Source: OCS116 cluster bacterium
Lineage (GTDB): Bacteria > Pseudomonadota > Alphaproteobacteria > Rhizobiales > OSC116
Assembly (NCBI GenBank): GCA_002402005.2
Contig: NVUS02000163.1
Location: 1-9,865 of the forward strand
DNA: 9,865 bases
Direction: 5' to 3'
Part shown: in pieces, positions 1-7,168 of the stretch
Layout: every line of letters starts with the position of its first letter
Numbering within the stretch: the first letter of the stretch is position 1
Notes under the pieces: generated by a model
What the model saw: only the letters and a program-made list of their open reading frames with translations
Database searches by the model: none
What the model was told of the DNA's origin: nothing
Translations under genes and position numbers: made by a program

Positions 1-2004
1 CGCTCGCAGCGCCGGATAAATGAAATTTCGGATGACATTGGTTTGGCTGTGACCGTGCAGAGCATGGTATTTGGCAACCGCAACCAGCAAAGCGCCACTG
101 GCGTTATACAAAGCCGTAACCCCAATACTGGCCAAGCCGTGGTTTCGGGCACTTATTTAACTTATGCGCAGGGCCCAGAATTTTTTGGTCAATATCGCAC
201 GCCAAAACCATTGACTTTGGGCGATAAAAACGCCGATAGCCATGTTGAAAGCCTTGAAGAGCGCATGCCGGAAATGTTTGACCAATTGGTTGAAACCGCC
301 AGACAGCTTGAACTGGCTTGTGGTGATATGCTCGACATTGAATTTACTATTGAAAACAATGAGTTATATATTTTAGAAGCGGTTAGCCCCAAACGCAGTG
401 ACCGTGCCGAATTGGTGGTGGCGGTGGATTTGGCCAAAGCTGGTGTAATTAGTATGGAAGACGCATTGATGCGGGTTGATCCCAAGTCGATCGAACAATT
501 ATTGCATCCATCGCTTGACCCAGAAGCCCCCAAAACTGTATTGGCGCGTGGCTTGCCTGCCAGCCCAGGAGCAGCATCGGGCGAGATTGTATTTAACTCC
601 GAAGAGGCCGAAGAAAGACGCGCTTTGGGCAAAAACGTAATTTTGGTGAAGGTGGAAACCAGCCCAGAAGATGTTTATGGCATTCACGCCGCGCAGGGCA
701 TTTTGACCATTAGAGGCGGCACAACCAGCCATGCCGCTGTGGCGGCGCGTATTATGGCGCGGCCTTGTGTAACCGGTGCAAACACGGTGAGCATTGATGC
801 TGAAAATGAAACATTGTCGGCATCGGGCTTTACCTTGCAAAAAGGTGATATGATCACCATTGATGGCACATCTGGCCAAATATATACCGGCCAAGTGCCA
901 ACCATTGAAGCCAGTTTTTCGGATGAGTTTTACACCTTGATGAAATGGGCTGACAAAGTGCGCAAGCTTAAAATTCGGGTCAATACCGAGACCCCTGAAT
1001 TGGCCATTAAGGCCCAAGGCATGGGTGCTGAGGGCATTGGTCTATGCCGTACGGAACATATGTTTTTTGACAAAAAACGCATTGTCTCGGTGCGCGAAAT
1101 GATTCTGGCCGAAGATGAAGTGGGCAGAAAACGCGCGTTGGATAAATTATTGCCGATGCAGCGCAAAGATTTTGTTGATTTGTTTAAGGCCATGTCCGGT
1201 TATCCGGTGACCATTCGCTTACTTGACCCGCCATTGCATGAGTTTTTACCTAAGAGTGATCAAGACATTATGGACACGGCCAATGCCATTGGCATTGACC
1301 ATAAAACCATTTTGAACCGGCTAGAAAGCATGTCTGAAACCAACCCGATGCTGGGCCATCGGGGTTGCCGACTGGCCATTACCCATCCTGAAATTTATGA
1401 CATGCAAGTGCGGGCTATATTTGAAGCCACCATATTGGCCGAACAGGAAACCGGCGACCCGACCATGCCAGAAATTATGATACCCTTTGTATCGACCAAA
1501 GCTGAATTGGTGTTTTTAAAAGACCGCATAGAAAAGATTGCCGATGAAGTGGCTAACATACATGGTGCGCGGCCGGCGTTTAAATTTGGCACAATGATTG
1601 AGCTGCCGCGTGCCTGTTTGCGGGCCGAAGATTTGGCCGAATTGTCCGACTTTTTTAGTTTTGGCTCGAATGATTTGACCCAAACCACTTATGGCATTAG
1701 CCGTGATGACAGCGCGCGGTTTTTAAATTCTTATACCCGCCGTGCCATCATTCCGCATGACCCCTTTGTATCAATTGACAAAGATGGGGTTGGTGAATTG
1801 GTCAAAATAGCGGTTCAACGCGGGCTTAAGGGCAATAAAAACCTATCAATTGGGGTTTGTGGCGAACATGGTGGTGACCCTTATTCGATCCATTTTTATG
1901 GTGATGTTGGGTTGGATTATGTATCTTGCGCGCCATTTAGAGTGCCGGTGGCGAAGTTGGCGGCGGCGCAAAATGCCATCATCACCAAAGCAAAATCATC
2001 TTAA
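1..2004 (+). CDS. ppdK: Pyruvate, phosphate dikinase (5'-truncated by window edge)
   Basis: Interconverts pyruvate + ATP + Pi and PEP + AMP + PPi in the cytoplasm. In alphaproteobacteria this supports PEP supply and gluconeogenesis. The frame is open to base 1, so the gene starts upstream. 667 codons are visible and about 220 N-terminal residues (most of the ATP-grasp domain) are missing; a TTG at 43 is internal, because the upstream codons continue the family's sequence. The visible ATP-grasp end carries VQSMVFGN and SRNPNTG. The phosphohistidine domain has GGTTSHAA with the catalytic His codon at 730-732. The Thr two residues earlier (724-726) is where the DUF299 regulatory protein phosphorylates family members. 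The C-terminal TIM barrel shows GLCRTEHMFF, LLDPPLHEFLP, GHRGCRL, FGSNDLTQTTYG and GVCGEHGGDP with the catalytic Cys at 1858-1860. All key residues look intact. Identification is very secure. Confidence 0.97.
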   Translation, partial: RSQRRINEISDDIGLAVTVQSMVFGNRNQQSATGVIQSRNPNTGQAVVSGTYLTYAQGPEFFGQYRTPKPLTLGDKNADSHVESLEERMPEMFDQLVETARQLELACGDMLDIEFTIENNELYILEAVSPKRSDRAELVVAVDLAKAGVISMEDALMRVDPKSIEQLLHPSLDPEAPKTVLARGLPASPGAASGEIVFNSEEAEERRALGKNVILVKVETSPEDVYGIHAAQGILTIRGGTTSHAAVAARIMARPCVTGANTVSIDAENETLSASGFTLQKGDMITIDGTSGQIYTGQVPTIEASFSDEFYTLMKWADKVRKLKIRVNTETPELAIKAQGMGAEGIGLCRTEHMFFDKKRIVSVREMILAEDEVGRKRALDKLLPMQRKDFVDLFKAMSGYPVTIRLLDPPLHEFLPKSDQDIMDTANAIGIDHKTILNRLESMSETNPMLGHRGCRLAITHPEIYDMQVRAIFEATILAEQETGDPTMPEIMIPFVSTKAELVFLKDRIEKIADEVANIHGARPAFKFGTMIELPRACLRAEDLAELSDFFSFGSNDLTQTTYGISRDDSARFLNSYTRRAIIPHDPFVSIDKDGVGELVKIAVQRGLKGNKNLSIGVCGEHGGDPYSIHFYGDVGLDYVSCAPFRVPVAKLAAAQNAIITKAKSS

Positions 2005-2058
2005 ACTTATGTATAGCGCCAAAATTTGAACATAATTTTAGCTTATTACTCAACGTGG

Positions 2059-2073
2059 TTAATAGAATGTTAA
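2059..2073 (+). promoter_or_regulatory. CtrA-like box upstream of the SleB-type hydrolase
   Basis: The bases read TTAA, then seven bases (TAGAATG), then TTAA. This matches the core of the alphaproteobacterial CtrA consensus TTAA-N7-TTAA(C), lacking only the final C. It lies about 70-80 bp before the ATG of the cell wall hydrolase, a plausible place for activator or repressor binding. Chance matches are not rare in AT-rich DNA, so binding is inferred. Confidence 0.5.
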
Positions 2074-2141
2074 TCGGTATTTTGTACAAGTTAAATGGCT
2101 ATCAATCTAGTTAGCTTATTTGATTCTAATTTGTAGGAATA

Positions 2142-3554
2142 ATGACCAACCGCTCCAGCCACCATTCGGATGCGCAAAAAAAATTATATAAAAACCAGAA
2201 GCGCAACATAAATACATCCAAATTAAGCCACCGCGTGGCATTGCACCTGCTTGTCGGCTTGGCTTGCTTTGGGCTTTTTATGGGGTTCTTTGATCAAATA
2301 GAGCATTATATTGGCATTAAATTTGGTTTATATGAGCCAGACAAACCTTCGATAACCCTTTATCAAATTCCACGAACTGTTAATTTACGCCAAAAACATG
2401 GTGATTCGGTTTATGACATTGCGGGAAAAAATCTTAAAAAAAATACCGATGGCATCCGTATCAACCGCAAAAACAAACGCGACAGCAGTTATTTTATAAA
2501 AGTTGCTAAGATAGATCAAGAAAAAGCCATTCAATTGGCCACCAGACGTGCCAAACAAATTGCCGAATTGGATAGACAGGCTGCGCTAAATGAAGCTTTG
2601 GCCAAAGCCGCCTTATTGGAGGCTGAAAAACGCAAGGCTTCTTCTTCTGAAATTATGGCCAAAAAGATAGCTGGATTTGAGTTAAATTCTAACAAAAATA
2701 CAGGACTTCTGACTGGCCAGCCGGATGACAAAGATTTACTAGTTGCAAGTTTGACCCGGTCGAAGATTTTAACCGGCGATGAGATTGAACAATTAAAGCA
2801 AGATAAGTTAAACCGAGCCGCAACCTTTGTGACTGAACAAGTGGCGCCGATGCCGAACATTCATTCTGGCGCTGTGAAAAGTGAATTTGTCGAGAATATG
2901 TTGGCGCAAGTGACGGCACAAGCCCATGAAACCGAGCTGGGCTGGAGCGGTGGCAATGGCAAATCTTCGACCATCAGACGCCAGACCATTTCGATGGACA
3001 AATTAAACGGTTTTACTGTGCTTGACGGTAAGCTTGCCACCAAAGAATCTGAAAATACCAGCGACCGCATTTTGATGGCCAATATACAGGTGCCGGCGCC
3101 GTTAAAGCGGCCTAAATATTCGCCCAAATCAAAAGTCATCAGCACCAGCCGCTCTAGCTTAACCTGTTTAACCACTGCGCTTTACCATGAAGTGCGCGGA
3201 GAAAGCCGCGCTGGCCAATTGGCTGTGGCCGAAGTGATATCGGCGCGCCGCCGCAGCCGCTCTTACCCCAACACCTTTTGTGGGGTGATTTATCAGAACG
3301 CCACCAAACGCAATAGATGCCAATTCTCATTTGCTTGTGATGGCAAAACCGATTTGCCACGTGATTTAAAAACTTGGGCCAAGATGAAGAAATTAGCTGG
3401 TGACTTTTTAGCCGGACGTGCCAGCGCGCCGAAAGTGCGCGGCGCCACCCATTACCACACTACCAAAGTTAGCCCCAAATGGCGCTGGTCGATGAAACGC
3501 ATTGGCCGCATTGGCGCACACATATTCTATAAAGACCCCCGAGCCAAGGCCTAA
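2142..3554 (+). CDS. Membrane-anchored SleB/CwlJ-type cell wall hydrolase
   Basis: A 470-residue protein with three parts. Residues 1-30 are basic and 33-50 form one hydrophobic segment (LHLLVGLACFGLFMGFF), so the rest is probably periplasmic. Residues about 124-170 are rich in Ala, Lys and Glu and look like a long helix or coiled coil. The C-terminal part from about 340 is a Hydrolase_2 (SleB/CwlJ, PF07486-type) domain: CLTTALYHEVRGE with the likely catalytic Glu at 350, then GQLAVAEVI, CGVIYQN, RCQFSFACDG, ATHYHT and GAHIFY. The family cleaves or remodels peptidoglycan, and in Gram-negative alphaproteobacteria such proteins are thought to act in growth or division rather than spore germination. 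The start is supported by AGGA at 2135-2138. The usual NRV after the first helix is replaced by an Arg-rich SARRRSRS. A CtrA-like box precedes the gene. The domain call is firm; the cellular role is inferred. Confidence 0.9.
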   Translation: MTNRSSHHSDAQKKLYKNQKRNINTSKLSHRVALHLLVGLACFGLFMGFFDQIEHYIGIKFGLYEPDKPSITLYQIPRTVNLRQKHGDSVYDIAGKNLKKNTDGIRINRKNKRDSSYFIKVAKIDQEKAIQLATRRAKQIAELDRQAALNEALAKAALLEAEKRKASSSEIMAKKIAGFELNSNKNTGLLTGQPDDKDLLVASLTRSKILTGDEIEQLKQDKLNRAATFVTEQVAPMPNIHSGAVKSEFVENMLAQVTAQAHETELGWSGGNGKSSTIRRQTISMDKLNGFTVLDGKLATKESENTSDRILMANIQVPAPLKRPKYSPKSKVISTSRSSLTCLTTALYHEVRGESRAGQLAVAEVISARRRSRSYPNTFCGVIYQNATKRNRCQFSFACDGKTDLPRDLKTWAKMKKLAGDFLAGRASAPKVRGATHYHTTKVSPKWRWSMKRIGRIGAHIFYKDPRAKA

Positions 3555-3591
3555 TAAGAGCCAAGGCCTAATAAGAACCAGAGGCTAATAG
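3541..3591. repeat. 17-bp tandem repeat, two perfect copies plus one decayed copy
   Basis: The unit GAGCCAAGGCCTAATAA occurs at 3541-3557 and again, identical, at 3558-3574. A third copy at 3575-3591 matches 12 of 17 bases. Copy 1 carries the stop codon of the upstream wall hydrolase, and copy 3 carries the minus-strand stop codon of the convergent Nudix gene. Each perfect copy contains the palindrome AGGCCT, so copies 1 and 2 could pair as a weak hairpin, but no U-tract follows. Replication slippage at the gene end is the simplest origin. Confidence 0.85.
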
Positions 3592-4568
3592 GCCGTGCCG
3601 CTATTGCCGATTTTTAAACCTTGTAAATGTGGGCTGTTGATCAGCTGTTTGTTATATTCGTATAATTGTGCTGGCCGGCCGCTGGGTTGCGGGCGGATTT
3701 CGCCAGTTTTGCTAACCAGATTTTCGCGTTCGACAAACCGTCTGAAATTTTGCTTGTGCAGATAATAACCCAATATGGCTTCGGTTGATTTTTGCAATTC
3801 AAACAAAGTGAACATTTTGGGCATGAGGTCGAATATAACCGGGCGGTGTTTGATTTTTGAGCGAATGCGCCCCAAAGCGGTGGCCAATATGCGCCGATGA
3901 TCATATTGCATATAGCGGCCAGTTGGCAGATCTAGCTTGTCTTGACTGATGATAATGTCAGGCGTCATGCTGGCATCGGCATCGCGGATGGCTTCGAATA
4001 CCAATTTGGCTTCATACATTAACTCGAAGCGTTGCAATATATTCTCTTCTTGCCAGACGTCGTCTTTTTGGCCGAAACAGCGGTTGATGCGCTCGTCGGT
4101 ATCTTTGCCATCGCTCCATTCGTATAATTTTGGTAGGATAAAATTATCCAACATGGCTGGGCGGCCTTGGCGAAAATCCTCCCACGGGAAATGCTGGTAA
4201 ATGCCGCTCCATTGCTGATAGGCTTGTTTTTGGCGCAGATGTGGCTCGATAAATGTTAAATAACCGGTAGTGATGATGTGGCGATTGGGATCACCATAGC
4301 TGAAGCGGCCACTATCGCCATATGTATAGAGTTGCTCGACATAATTGAGATCGATATCGGTTTGGCTTTTGACCCAATGGCGCAGGCCTTGCTCCATGGT
4401 TTTGTGGATATTGGGGTGATAAGCGCCCCAAGGCAGCAAGTTTTTAGCTTCGCTAATGGTCAGCACTGTTAGGCTGTCTTCGCGGTCCATATTGAGCGAC
4501 AGGATGACGGCATTGAGATCGATAATGATATTTTCGTATTGGTTATTATTTTGTGTGGAGCTTGACAT
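3585..4568 (-). CDS. NrtR-like Nudix-domain protein with C-terminal winged helix
   Basis: A 327-residue cytoplasmic protein. Residues about 17-105 resemble the Nudix fold of NrtR-type proteins (NAVILSLN, VLTI, LLPWGAYHP, VEQLYTYGDSGR). Residues about 221-306 resemble the matching winged-helix part (YDHRRILATALGRIRSKI, LFELQKSTEAIL, NFRRFVE, GRPAQLYEY). The Nudix box is degenerate: where the REUxEE catalytic core should stand the protein has RHWVKSQ, so hydrolysis is unlikely. NrtR members bind ADP-ribose-type ligands and repress NAD-related genes; whether that holds here is not shown. About 110 residues separate the two domains, which makes the protein longer than typical NrtR (about 220-250). 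It starts 20 bp after the preceding stop with GAGG five bases before ATG, and is last in a six-gene run. Family call good, regulon unknown. Confidence 0.8.
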   Translation of the reverse strand: MSSSTQNNNQYENIIIDLNAVILSLNMDREDSLTVLTISEAKNLLPWGAYHPNIHKTMEQGLRHWVKSQTDIDLNYVEQLYTYGDSGRFSYGDPNRHIITTGYLTFIEPHLRQKQAYQQWSGIYQHFPWEDFRQGRPAMLDNFILPKLYEWSDGKDTDERINRCFGQKDDVWQEENILQRFELMYEAKLVFEAIRDADASMTPDIIISQDKLDLPTGRYMQYDHRRILATALGRIRSKIKHRPVIFDLMPKMFTLFELQKSTEAILGYYLHKQNFRRFVERENLVSKTGEIRPQPSGRPAQLYEYNKQLINSPHLQGLKIGNSGTAY

Positions 4569-4588
4569 TTTATCCTCATCACACCTTT

Positions 4589-5092
4589 CTAAAATGGCAG
4601 TCTAAATGGTTTGCCGCTATGAGTAAAGCTACCGCGGCCAATATTATCGATGGCTTTGACCATTTGGCCTTTGCGTTTTAAATAATCATCCGCTAGTGAA
4701 ATGACTAGTCTATTGGGGCTGGCAAATGGTGCGGCTTGGCGTAAATTATCGGCCAATTCTTGCTCGAGGCCGGAGCCTTTCACGTAATTTGCGGCGATAT
4801 ACGCCCCGGCTGTTGAGCGGCTAACGCCTGCCCAGCAATGGAATAGAATTGGCGCTTGTTGATCCCAATGTTCTAGAAAGTCGGCCAATTTTTTAATGTC
4901 ACTGCTTTGGGCATTAACAAAACCTTGGGTTGGCACCGCAATGTCGTTAAATGATAGTTTTAAGTGGTTTTCGGGCGCAATATTATGTGGTGTATCGGGC
5001 ATCATATCTTTATTGATGATTGACACCAAATACTGCGCGCCGGTGTTTTGAATGGACGTTGCGATCAGATCGAGACTACATACATGGATCAT
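4589..5092 (-). CDS. Protein tyrosine phosphatase-like (Cys-based, CX5R)
   Basis: A 167-residue cytoplasmic protein with the Cys-dependent phosphatase signature HCWAGVSRS. Cys86 is the predicted nucleophile and Arg92 the phosphate-binding residue. Asp50 in LSFNDI is a candidate general acid. The C-terminal tail IGRG...GKPFRLPF is typical of the alphaproteobacterial group of this family as I recall it. The signature fits tyrosine or dual-specificity phosphatases, but the substrate cannot be read from sequence; a small phosphorylated metabolite is as possible as a protein. The start is fixed by a strong GAGGGGGAG five bases before ATG. It lies 32 bp after the HD hydrolase stop and 20 bp before the Nudix start, so co-transcription is likely. 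Confidence 0.85.
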   Translation of the reverse strand: MIHVCSLDLIATSIQNTGAQYLVSIINKDMMPDTPHNIAPENHLKLSFNDIAVPTQGFVNAQSSDIKKLADFLEHWDQQAPILFHCWAGVSRSTAGAYIAANYVKGSGLEQELADNLRQAAPFASPNRLVISLADDYLKRKGQMVKAIDNIGRGSFTHSGKPFRLPF

Positions 5093-5097
5093 ATTAT

Positions 5098-5106
5098 CTC
5101 CCCCTC
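5098..5106 (-). promoter_or_regulatory. Strong ribosome binding site of the phosphatase gene
   Basis: On the minus strand GAGGGGGAG stands five bases before the ATG at 5092. It is the best Shine-Dalgarno match in the window and confirms that start. Confidence 0.8.
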
Positions 5107-5124
5107 AGGAAGCATTTGAAATGG

Positions 5125-5736
5125 CTAGAGCCGGACGTTGATTTGTGCAAACCGACTTAGGAATGCGGCCTCGGCTTGCCTGACGCTGAGTGGCTGCATG
5201 GCTTCTAACTTTGTTATGATAGTTTTGCTTAAATTTTGTGGTCTGTCAAAAAACTTATCTGCCTCTTCAACAGAAAAGCCGGCCAGTTGGGTGGCTTCAT
5301 AATAAGCACAGGCCAGATCGGCTTGTTTTATTAGCTTTTTCTCTTGGGTGGTGGGGCGTGCGGGCAGACCAAACCGAATGTGAATGGCGGTCTCTAAGCG
5401 GTCTTCAAATTGTCTATAATCTAAGCCCAGCGCATTTTTAAACGGGCTGATCATATCGCCAATTACATATTCTGATGCATCATGCAGCAAGGCCATCATT
5501 TCTAATTTGGGCGAAATGGTGGGCAGCATATCGACACAAATGTCGGCCACAATTAATGAATGTTCGGCGACGGAAAAAGCGTGGTCGCCTTTGGTTTGGC
5601 CGTTCCAGCGTGCGACGCAGGCAATGCCGCGGGCAATGTCTGAAATCTCGACATCGACGGGTGAAGGGTCTAATAGGTCTAATCTGCGGCCAGACAGCAT
5701 GCGTTGCCATGCGCGTTTTTGGGTATGTTTGCTCAT
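5125..5736 (-). CDS. HD-family hydrolase (YfbR-like, probable nucleotidase)
   Basis: A 203-residue HD-superfamily metal phosphohydrolase. Visible metal and catalytic residues are His59 in FSVAEHS, His85-Asp86 in LLHDASE with Glu89 following, Asp94 in IGDM, and Asp140 in KQAD. This is the H...HD...D pattern of E. coli YfbR, a 5'-deoxynucleotidase, so a nucleotide monophosphate is the likeliest substrate (inference). I chose the ATG at 5736 rather than the one 27 bases upstream (5763). It makes a 4-bp ATGA overlap with the tag stop and puts MSKHTQKRAWQRMLSGRRL at the N-terminus, as in relatives I recall, whereas the 5763 ATG has no ribosome binding site. It sits between tag and the phosphatase gene in the minus-strand run, probably translationally coupled to tag. 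Confidence 0.87.
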   Translation of the reverse strand: MSKHTQKRAWQRMLSGRRLDLLDPSPVDVEISDIARGIACVARWNGQTKGDHAFSVAEHSLIVADICVDMLPTISPKLEMMALLHDASEYVIGDMISPFKNALGLDYRQFEDRLETAIHIRFGLPARPTTQEKKLIKQADLACAYYEATQLAGFSVEEADKFFDRPQNLSKTIITKLEAMQPLSVRQAEAAFLSRFAQINVRL

Positions 5737-6374
5737 GCGCGTTCTTTGATTTGGTTGCGGCATTTTTGATGGCTATGGCAGGTGACGACGTGATTGTTGA
5801 TCAGCCCGACCGCCTCCATAAAGGCATAGACAATGGTGGGGCCGACAAATTTAAAGCCGTGTTTTTTAAGGTCTTTGGAGATGGCCTCGCTAAGCTCTGA
5901 TTTGGTTGGGTAGGGCTCATCGGCCTTGCGCTGCCGATCGATTGGTTTGTTGCCGACCTGCTGCCACCAATAATTGGCAAAGCCAACCTCTTGGTGCAGT
6001 TTTAGATAGGCTTGGGCGTTGGTTTTGACACTTTTGATTTTGGAACGGTTGCGCACGATGCCGGGGTTTTGCATTTGGGCATCTAGCTCTTGGTCCGAGA
6101 TGGTTGCCAAAATATGCGGGTCGAAATTATGAAAAGCTGTGCGGAATGCTTCTTCTTTGCGTAGGATGACAATCCATGATAGGCCGGCTTGAAAGCCATC
6201 TAAGATGAGCTTGGCGAACAGGGCTTGGTCGTCATATTCGGGCACGCCCCAGGCATTGTCGTGATAGGCGAGGTATAATTCATCATCTTCATTTGGCCAG
6301 GAGCAGCGGGTGAGGCCATCGCCAATGCGAATAATATCGTCTGAATGGCGGTTTCTTATCAGTTTTGGGTCCAT
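5733..6374 (-). CDS. tag: DNA-3-methyladenine glycosylase I
   Basis: Removes 3-methyladenine from alkylated DNA in base excision repair. This 213-residue protein shows the Tag zinc site, Cys24 (TRCSW), His38 (YHDNAWG), His195 and Cys199 (NNHVVTC), all present. The base-binding pocket is also visible: Tyr37 and Trp67 in DGFQAGLSW. Position 59, equivalent to E. coli Glu38, is Asp; I believe this is common outside enterics. KKHGFKFVGPTIVYAFMEA is a further family hallmark. The start is supported by AGAGG at 6380-6384, five bases before ATG. The gene overlaps the end of ygfZ by 16 bp and overlaps the HD hydrolase start by 4 bp, so it is embedded in an operon. No adaptive-response (Ada) site was recognised. 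Confidence 0.95.
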   Translation of the reverse strand: MDPKLIRNRHSDDIIRIGDGLTRCSWPNEDDELYLAYHDNAWGVPEYDDQALFAKLILDGFQAGLSWIVILRKEEAFRTAFHNFDPHILATISDQELDAQMQNPGIVRNRSKIKSVKTNAQAYLKLHQEVGFANYWWQQVGNKPIDRQRKADEPYPTKSELSEAISKDLKKHGFKFVGPTIVYAFMEAVGLINNHVVTCHSHQKCRNQIKERA

Positions 6375-7168
6375 TCTGGCCTCTTTATTTCAAAATCATC
6401 CAATTTTACGATTGATTCGGGTAATTTGTCGATACGCATCATGGCCAAGCTGATGTTGCCGATTTGGCAAATCACTTCGCCGACGGATTTTTGGTTGAGC
6501 AAAACCTTGTCGCCTTTTTGATGTTGAGCATCTGAGATGAGTGGCAGAAGGCGTTTGCGGGCAGCGGATTTATGACGCATGCGCGACACCACTTCTTGCC
6601 CGACATAGCAGCCTTTGGTAAAACTGATACTGCCCAATTTATCAAACCATAAATCTTGCGGGAAATGTTCTGAGGCTTGATAATCGGTGCCAAATTCGAT
6701 GATGGCGTTGGCAGCCATATAGTGATGAAAATCAGTGTCTTTGCCGCTTGAAACAACGGCCTTGCCGGCCAATATGTGACGTTGCATGGCGGGAATGCGT
6801 GGGTCTGGTGCCGAGATGAGCGCGCCGGTATAGGCGTCTGGCGAAATGACCAATTGTAGCGCGTTGCTTAAATCAACAAAATTCACATTGCTGCGCAATT
6901 TAAACATGTTAAAGCGGGCAATCAACCAATCTTGAATGCTGGCATGGACATCGAGTAGATAACCATTTTGGTGATTATAGACAAATAGATCAGCCAGAAT
7001 TTTACCTTGCGGAGTGAGGATGAGCGCATGAATGGCGGCTTGGCTGTTCAGCAAATCGACATCATTGCTAATCTGGCCTTGCAGAAATTCGGCGGCATCT
7101 GTGCCGGTGACATGGATAAAACTGCGGTCGGTGCTGCAGATCGGTTGGGCGAGGTTTGTTTTCATCAT
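6359..7168 (-). CDS. ygfZ: Folate-binding YgfZ/IBA57-type protein
   Basis: A 269-residue cytoplasmic protein of the GcvT-like YgfZ family, which uses a tetrahydrofolate-linked mechanism to help make or repair certain Fe-S enzymes. The hallmark KGCYVGQEVVSR is at residues 185-196, with the conserved Cys at 187. The N-terminal part has the GcvT-like FIHVTGTDAAEFLQGQISND and TPQGKILADLFVY. The ATG at 7168 overlaps the TGA of the upstream exported-protein gene as ATGA; a second ATG follows at once (7165). The 4-bp overlap with the preceding gene and 16-bp overlap with tag argue for one transcript. Confidence in the family is high; the particular Fe-S clients are unknown. Confidence 0.93.
   Translation of the reverse strand: MMKTNLAQPICSTDRSFIHVTGTDAAEFLQGQISNDVDLLNSQAAIHALILTPQGKILADLFVYNHQNGYLLDVHASIQDWLIARFNMFKLRSNVNFVDLSNALQLVISPDAYTGALISAPDPRIPAMQRHILAGKAVVSSGKDTDFHHYMAANAIIEFGTDYQASEHFPQDLWFDKLGSISFTKGCYVGQEVVSRMRHKSAARKRLLPLISDAQHQKGDKVLLNQKSVGEVICQIGNISLAMMRIDKLPESIVKLDDFEIKRPEWTQN

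Noticed and set aside
499..1017. Long minus-strand open frame opposite ppdK (also 189-632, 930-1193, 1395-1688)
   Set aside because: These lie inside a well-conserved coding gene, have no recognisable domain, and disappear as candidates once ppdK is accepted.
2021..2039. Terminator after ppdK: AAAATT pairing with AATTTT
   Set aside because: The stem is six A-T pairs with no GC core and no following U-run, so it is too weak to call.
3949..4200. Plus-strand frames inside the Nudix gene (also 4278-4472)
   Set aside because: They are shadows of the minus-strand gene, which has clear domain motifs and a good ribosome binding site.
5737..5763. Upstream ATG extending the HD hydrolase by nine residues
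   Set aside because: It has no ribosome binding site and would overlap tag by 31 bp. The ATG at 5736 gives an ATGA overlap and the expected N-terminus.
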